From the NCBI RefSeq assembly GCF_036324505.1, contig NC_086366.1:4414427-4478426 (forward strand): a DNA stretch of 64,000 bases, written 5' to 3'. Made by a program: the position numbers and the translations under genes. The stretch is from Eleginops maclovinus (taxonomy: Eukaryota; Chordata; Actinopteri; Perciformes; Eleginopidae). This document shows, piece after piece, positions 60,121 to 64,000 of the stretch. Every line of letters begins with the position of its first letter. The stretch's first letter is position 1. The notes below the pieces were generated by a model. It was given only the letters and a program-made list of their open reading frames with translations, was not told the origin of the DNA and did not search any database.

Positions 60121-63100
60121 CTAACGTCTCAACCACACCCAGGTGTTGACCAGCCAGAAAGCCACGGTGACGGAGTACAGAATCATCTCCCGCTTCGCCC
60201 GCTCCTTGTTCTCCTCCTCCAAGTGCTGCAGTCTCCGGTTCAACTTGATGAGCTGCAGAGGAACAATAAGACAGTCACAGAGGCTCAGGATTAGCTGAAG
60301 ATGGAGACAGTGTCTTTACATTTATGTGCATTTTAAAAAGCAAGAACAAGTGAAGACTGGGGAAATACAGCACAGTCAGTAAAAACTAAACTCAAATAAT
60401 TTAATTAAAAGCACCAGAAAAAATAAGACACTGATCCGAGATGTTTAGAACTACAAGTCATTTTTCCTAATATCTATCCTAGTTTTACCCTATTTTTTCC
60501 ATTAAGTGGATGGAGTCAGCATTTTGTAATAGGTTTCTTAAACGTTATAATAATCCTGTCAAAAGGTATGCTTCGCTATAGATATTTCCAAAGACATCTC
60601 AGATTTACGGTGTAGGATCTCTGAGAATAAATGGCCCACTCCTTTCTGAAAGGTCTTTACATATGGACAAGATCAACACACAGAGATGGTGTCTTTATTA
60701 AAAGGGCCTGTGAACACACTGCTGCTTCTTTAACTAATTAATTCCCCAAACCAGGATCGATCCATCGATCCATCGATCCATCCCCCCACCCACTGTGTCC
60801 AGATCCACATACATATTTTTCGGGGCGCTGGACAGAGCCTCGTGCCAGCATTTTTTTTAGATGTTTTGACAATGATACCTTGACAAAGTAGAACTACTGT
60901 TGCATGACAGACTAGCTTCGCCCCCTAGGATTTTCTTATCTGTTTGTGCCGCCATATATTAGTTTGACACATTTGAACAACCACTGTAAGGTGCTTGATT
61001 TCCCGCTTTGTATAAAATGAGCCTCACCGCTCAGTCTGACCGCCGTATAGAGGCATGGTGATTATCTGCCTTCATAACAAAGGGGAGTTTTTACGTCTGA
61101 AAACACATCTTCCTCCAGATTCTACAGATGTCATCTGCGCTTTTCTAAAAAGTTGCAATCATTTAATTGCCAAGATGCAATCGAAACGAATCTGTTTCGA
61201 TTGCATCTTGGCAATTAAATTAACACTTACAACGGTATGACTTGATTGAAGTGAATATATCTGCACTTTGCTTGTTGTTCGGAGTTTGATCCTCTATGTT
61301 TATTGCACTTATTGTAAGTCGCTTTGGATAGAAGCATCAGCAAAAATCAAAGCTCTCAGAGTGTCCCACACTAAAAAGGTGAAGCGTTCGTAAGAAAGAC
61401 GCTAGTCGCGGCACTCTTGTTCGAAATGGCTGCATGTGATGACATGCACTCTGTTCTCATTGGGATCAATGGAAAAGAGATGCTGTCGTTTAGAAAAAGG
61501 CGCTATGTTGACACGGGCACTTCAAGCACTAACCTGGCGTCGCAGCGTTGTCGCATCAACCACAGTCATGTCATCAGCGCCCGCATCCATTGAAGATTCA
61601 AGTGTTGACAGTGCAAGCCTGAAAGAAGAGGAGTCAGAGTGAGAGAGGAATTACAGATGATAACCACAGTGTCAATGCAAAGCAGAACACGTTAGATCTG
61701 CAGTTAGCTATAGCCTCTTCATTTGATGTGATGGTTCTCTTCTTATTTCTCAACAGGACATGAGGATGGAAGATAGGAAAAGGAAGAGGATTGGAATGAA
61801 GGTTGAGAGCCAGGTGGAGTTACCTGGAGTCATGCAGGGGGTTGGAGCTCGAGGCCGCCCCCCCTCGCAGTGATGGCTTGCTACAGAGGTGGAAAAGAGA
61901 GGTTGGGGGGGAAGAGGAGAATAAGAGAGATAGAGCAACATACACATGTCAGTGTTGCATTCATGCACACACCTCGCATGTCCTTCGATTTCTACGCCTC
62001 CTACAACGTCCTATTTCCAACTCTGATTCAAGTGAACTCAGATGTTCTTTAATAATCCTTCAGAAATTTGGTTTATTTTTTCAAATAATCCCAGAGGAAG
62101 GTTTAATCTAAGGTGTGTATGCGAGTATTTTAAAAAATGTTCATCAACTCAGGCTCTCTGCAGGTTTGTAACAAGTTGAATCTAACACCCTTTTTTAAAA
62201 ATATCACATTGAACGAAATTCAATAGTCATTTATATTTCAGGGTGCAGACGTACAAGGTAAAATGAGTATTACAAATTTCCGAAAATAACAACACTACCA
62301 TCACATTTTAGTAATGTACTGTAAAAGAGCAACACATATACAGCCGCGGAACAAATTAAGAGACCACTTGAAATTCAACAAACACTGGAATGGCTGCCAT
62401 ACATGTACAGATAAACATTTAAGAACAAATTGGAGTGGTCTCTTAACTTTTTTCCAGAGCTGTATATTAGTCCAATATATAGACGACATGTTGGCTGGGT
62501 GAAAACCAATTTTTAAAAATAAATCTGTTAATCCTCCTTGATTTTTTTCAGTTAACATAACGGTAGAGAATTGATAGGTAAACCTTTAATATACTGTATT
62601 TTTCTATTGTTTTGTAAGACCTATTTAGTCCTTCATTTCAGACAATTAAATGCAAGATTTTTTAAAGGAGCTGCGGAAACCCTGTGACCTGTTTCTAAAA
62701 TTAAATATAAACATGTTGGTAAAGCTGGTTTATCCCACCACCACTTTTACCTGAAGGTAGGTCTCATTCAGTTTCAGATTGTGAAGGCACATCAGGCAGA
62801 ATTATATCTCATATTTTGATTATCACATGCTGTATTAATATTGTTACTGATGATTTTGTTATGCTTTAGCCTATCCAGCAGCATTCAAGAATACACCTTC
62901 TCCTCCCAAAATCAAGAGAAATCAAACTTGAGGAACAACTGATGCAGGCAGTGTTGTCCTCTTTTAAAGCAGAACATGTCCAGATGAGGGAGGGGTCACC
63001 TGCGGGGGTTTTCGTCCAGGACCTCCAGGACCTGCTGGTAGGCCCGGCGTGTCGTGGACTGGAGGAAAGAGAGAACACCGCTAGCGCTGTACAGGTTGTG

Positions 63101-63164
63101 TTCCTCCTCGGCCGCGGTGAGAGGGGGCAAAGGGTGGACAGTGGGAGGGGGGGAGGGGGTCGCA
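60121..63164 (-). CDS. mff: MFF, mitochondrial fission factor, C-terminal exons
   Basis: MFF is a tail-anchored outer mitochondrial and peroxisomal membrane protein that recruits the fission GTPase Drp1. The visible exons on - are 63000-63164, 61824-61880, 61534-61618 and 60121-60252, all in phase, giving about 145 C-terminal residues. They read ...LYSASGVLSFLQSTTRRAYQ, then LRGGAASSSNPLHDS, DDMTVVDATTLRRQ, a coiled coil LIKLNRRLQHLEEENKERAK, and a tail anchor YSVTVAFWLVNTWVWLRR. Human MFF has the same order. Upstream exons lie beyond the window. The first listed exon is the least certain at its 5' boundary (Pro-rich). The intron donor after exon 61534-61618 is GTTAGT. Confidence 0.9.
60755..60784. 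repeat. Short ATCGATCC tandem
   Basis: There are three to four CGATCCAT units in the last mff intron. Nothing else was recognised in 60253-61160. Confidence 0.8.
61161..61220. repeat. Perfect inverted repeat / hairpin, 27-bp arms
   Basis: Arms at 61161-61187 and 61194-61220 are exact reverse complements (starting ATTTAATTGCCAAGATGC), separated by a 6-nt loop GAATCT. In an mff intron. It has no known identity. Confidence 0.95.
61300..61342 (+). repeat. Fish retroposon 3'-tail fragment
   Basis: TTGTAAGTCGCTTTGGATAG, then AAGCATC, matches the tail seen in many fish SINE/LINE families. The body is not identifiable. Confidence 0.55.
62341..62462. mobile_element. Tc1/mariner-type MITE, 122 bp
   Basis: The inverted ends are CAGCCGCGGAACAAATTAAG and, in reverse, CAGCTCTGGAAAAAAGTTAA, each followed by AGAGACCACT. 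TA dinucleotides flank both sides. In an mff intron. Confidence 0.8.
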
Positions 63165-64000
63165 CTGATCAGTGACCACCGTTAAGAGCAGCCAATCAGA
63201 GGAGAGGGACAGACAACAGAGGACGGAAAGGAAGGAGAGGGAAGGAGAGAAATAAGGAAAATGAGCTGTCCTCAACTTCACTGACTTGGTGAAAACTGCA
63301 AACCCTTTTATCATTTCATCAGCAGAGGTCTTTGACCAGTTGGAAATACTAGCAAAAGTGTACAGAAGGACCTTTTGGGTACAAGGAATTTCAATAACAG
63401 ATGTCTAAAATTAATTTCCAAAGAGACAAATTGTAACTTGTTAATATTAGTCATTAATATCTTAGTAGTGGAAATGTAGAGGTTTACAATTGATCATACA
63501 GTACAGACTCTAGTTATCTTAAACTCAATTATGAAATATGAAATGATTAAATGTCAGCTTTGAATTGTAACGATGCAATTGCAGATATTTAAATGTCCTT
63601 TTTAATTTAAATACAATCTTATAAACATTATGTACTAGTAACATTATATTTAAGGTACCTAAAATAAAAAAATATGACAGAGTTCAGAGATCAATTTTAG
63701 AAATCAAAAGAGGAACTTAAAAGTATTCATAAGGACAGACTCTGTAGAAATGTTTTACAGCATACGTACTGTACATTTATATATGTTTAAAAAAAAGGTC
63801 ATTTGGTGTAAATGTGTGGAAATGTAATTGTAGAGTTATATCTATAATAAAATAACAGAAGTCCGTAAATCAGTTTGAGTAGTCTAATATGTCAAATTGG
63901 TTGAGCAGATGTTTTAAATGTTGATGTCCCGAGTGAAAACGTTCTGTAAAGGCAGCCCTACTGATTCAATTTTAAATGGGCTTGCCAGAAAACGATTTAA
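63165..64000. other. mff intron sequence, nothing recognised
   Basis: This is AT-rich DNA without a convincing upstream mff exon or repeat to the window end. Confidence 0.5.

Overview
This is nuclear DNA of a ray-finned (teleost) fish. The genes have vertebrate-type exons with GT-AG introns and encode vertebrate proteins. The gene order sphkap - daw1 - slc19a3 (two copies) - agfg1 - mff matches the human 2q36 block SPHKAP/DAW1/SLC19A3/AGFG1/MFF. The repeats are fish-like: L1/Tx1-type and I-type LINEs, a tRNA-derived SINE, hAT-like and TTAA-flanked MITEs, and long CA arrays. The exact species cannot be read from the sequence. No bacterial, viral, CRISPR or rRNA/tRNA genes were found.

Layout, left to right. 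The 3' end of sphkap is on + (478-912). A repeat-rich gap follows. daw1 is on - (13 exons, 16597 down to 3216, 415 aa) and carries a 5'-truncated L1-like LINE in its last intron. slc19a3 copy 1 is on + (8 exons, 17441-21944, 483 aa). slc19a3 copy 2 is on + (7 exons, 23504-27247, 481 aa). agfg1 is on - (13 exons, 49777 down to 28857, 577 aa). mrpl44 is on - (4 exons, 55475 down to 53141, 332 aa after allowing for one extra base). dnaaf1 is on + (2 coding exons, 56198-58857, about 593 aa after allowing for one missing base). The 3' part of mff is on - (63164 down to 60121).

Functional themes. Two genes are cytoplasmic assembly/trafficking factors for axonemal dyneins (daw1, dnaaf1), and both have an RFX X-box-like motif close upstream of the start. 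The slc19a3 pair are thiamine transporters. mrpl44 and mff serve mitochondria (translation and fission). agfg1 is an ArfGAP/FG-repeat trafficking factor. sphkap anchors protein kinase A. They share a neighbourhood, not an operon.

Accessory content is mostly transposons. One TTAA-ended MITE family is present in about ten copies, and one fragment of it forms the 3' splice-site region of an slc19a3 exon. A hAT-like family has recognisable 8-bp target duplications. A SINE and an L1 copy each have perfect target-site duplications. A LINE fragment flanked by a 39-bp direct repeat splits the mrpl44/dnaaf1 head-to-head promoter. The most useful leads are the intron-poor, frameshifted dnaaf1, the single-base frameshift in mrpl44, the divergent exon structures of the slc19a3 twins, and a perfect 27-bp-arm hairpin in an mff intron. 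I did not find a clearly new multi-gene system.
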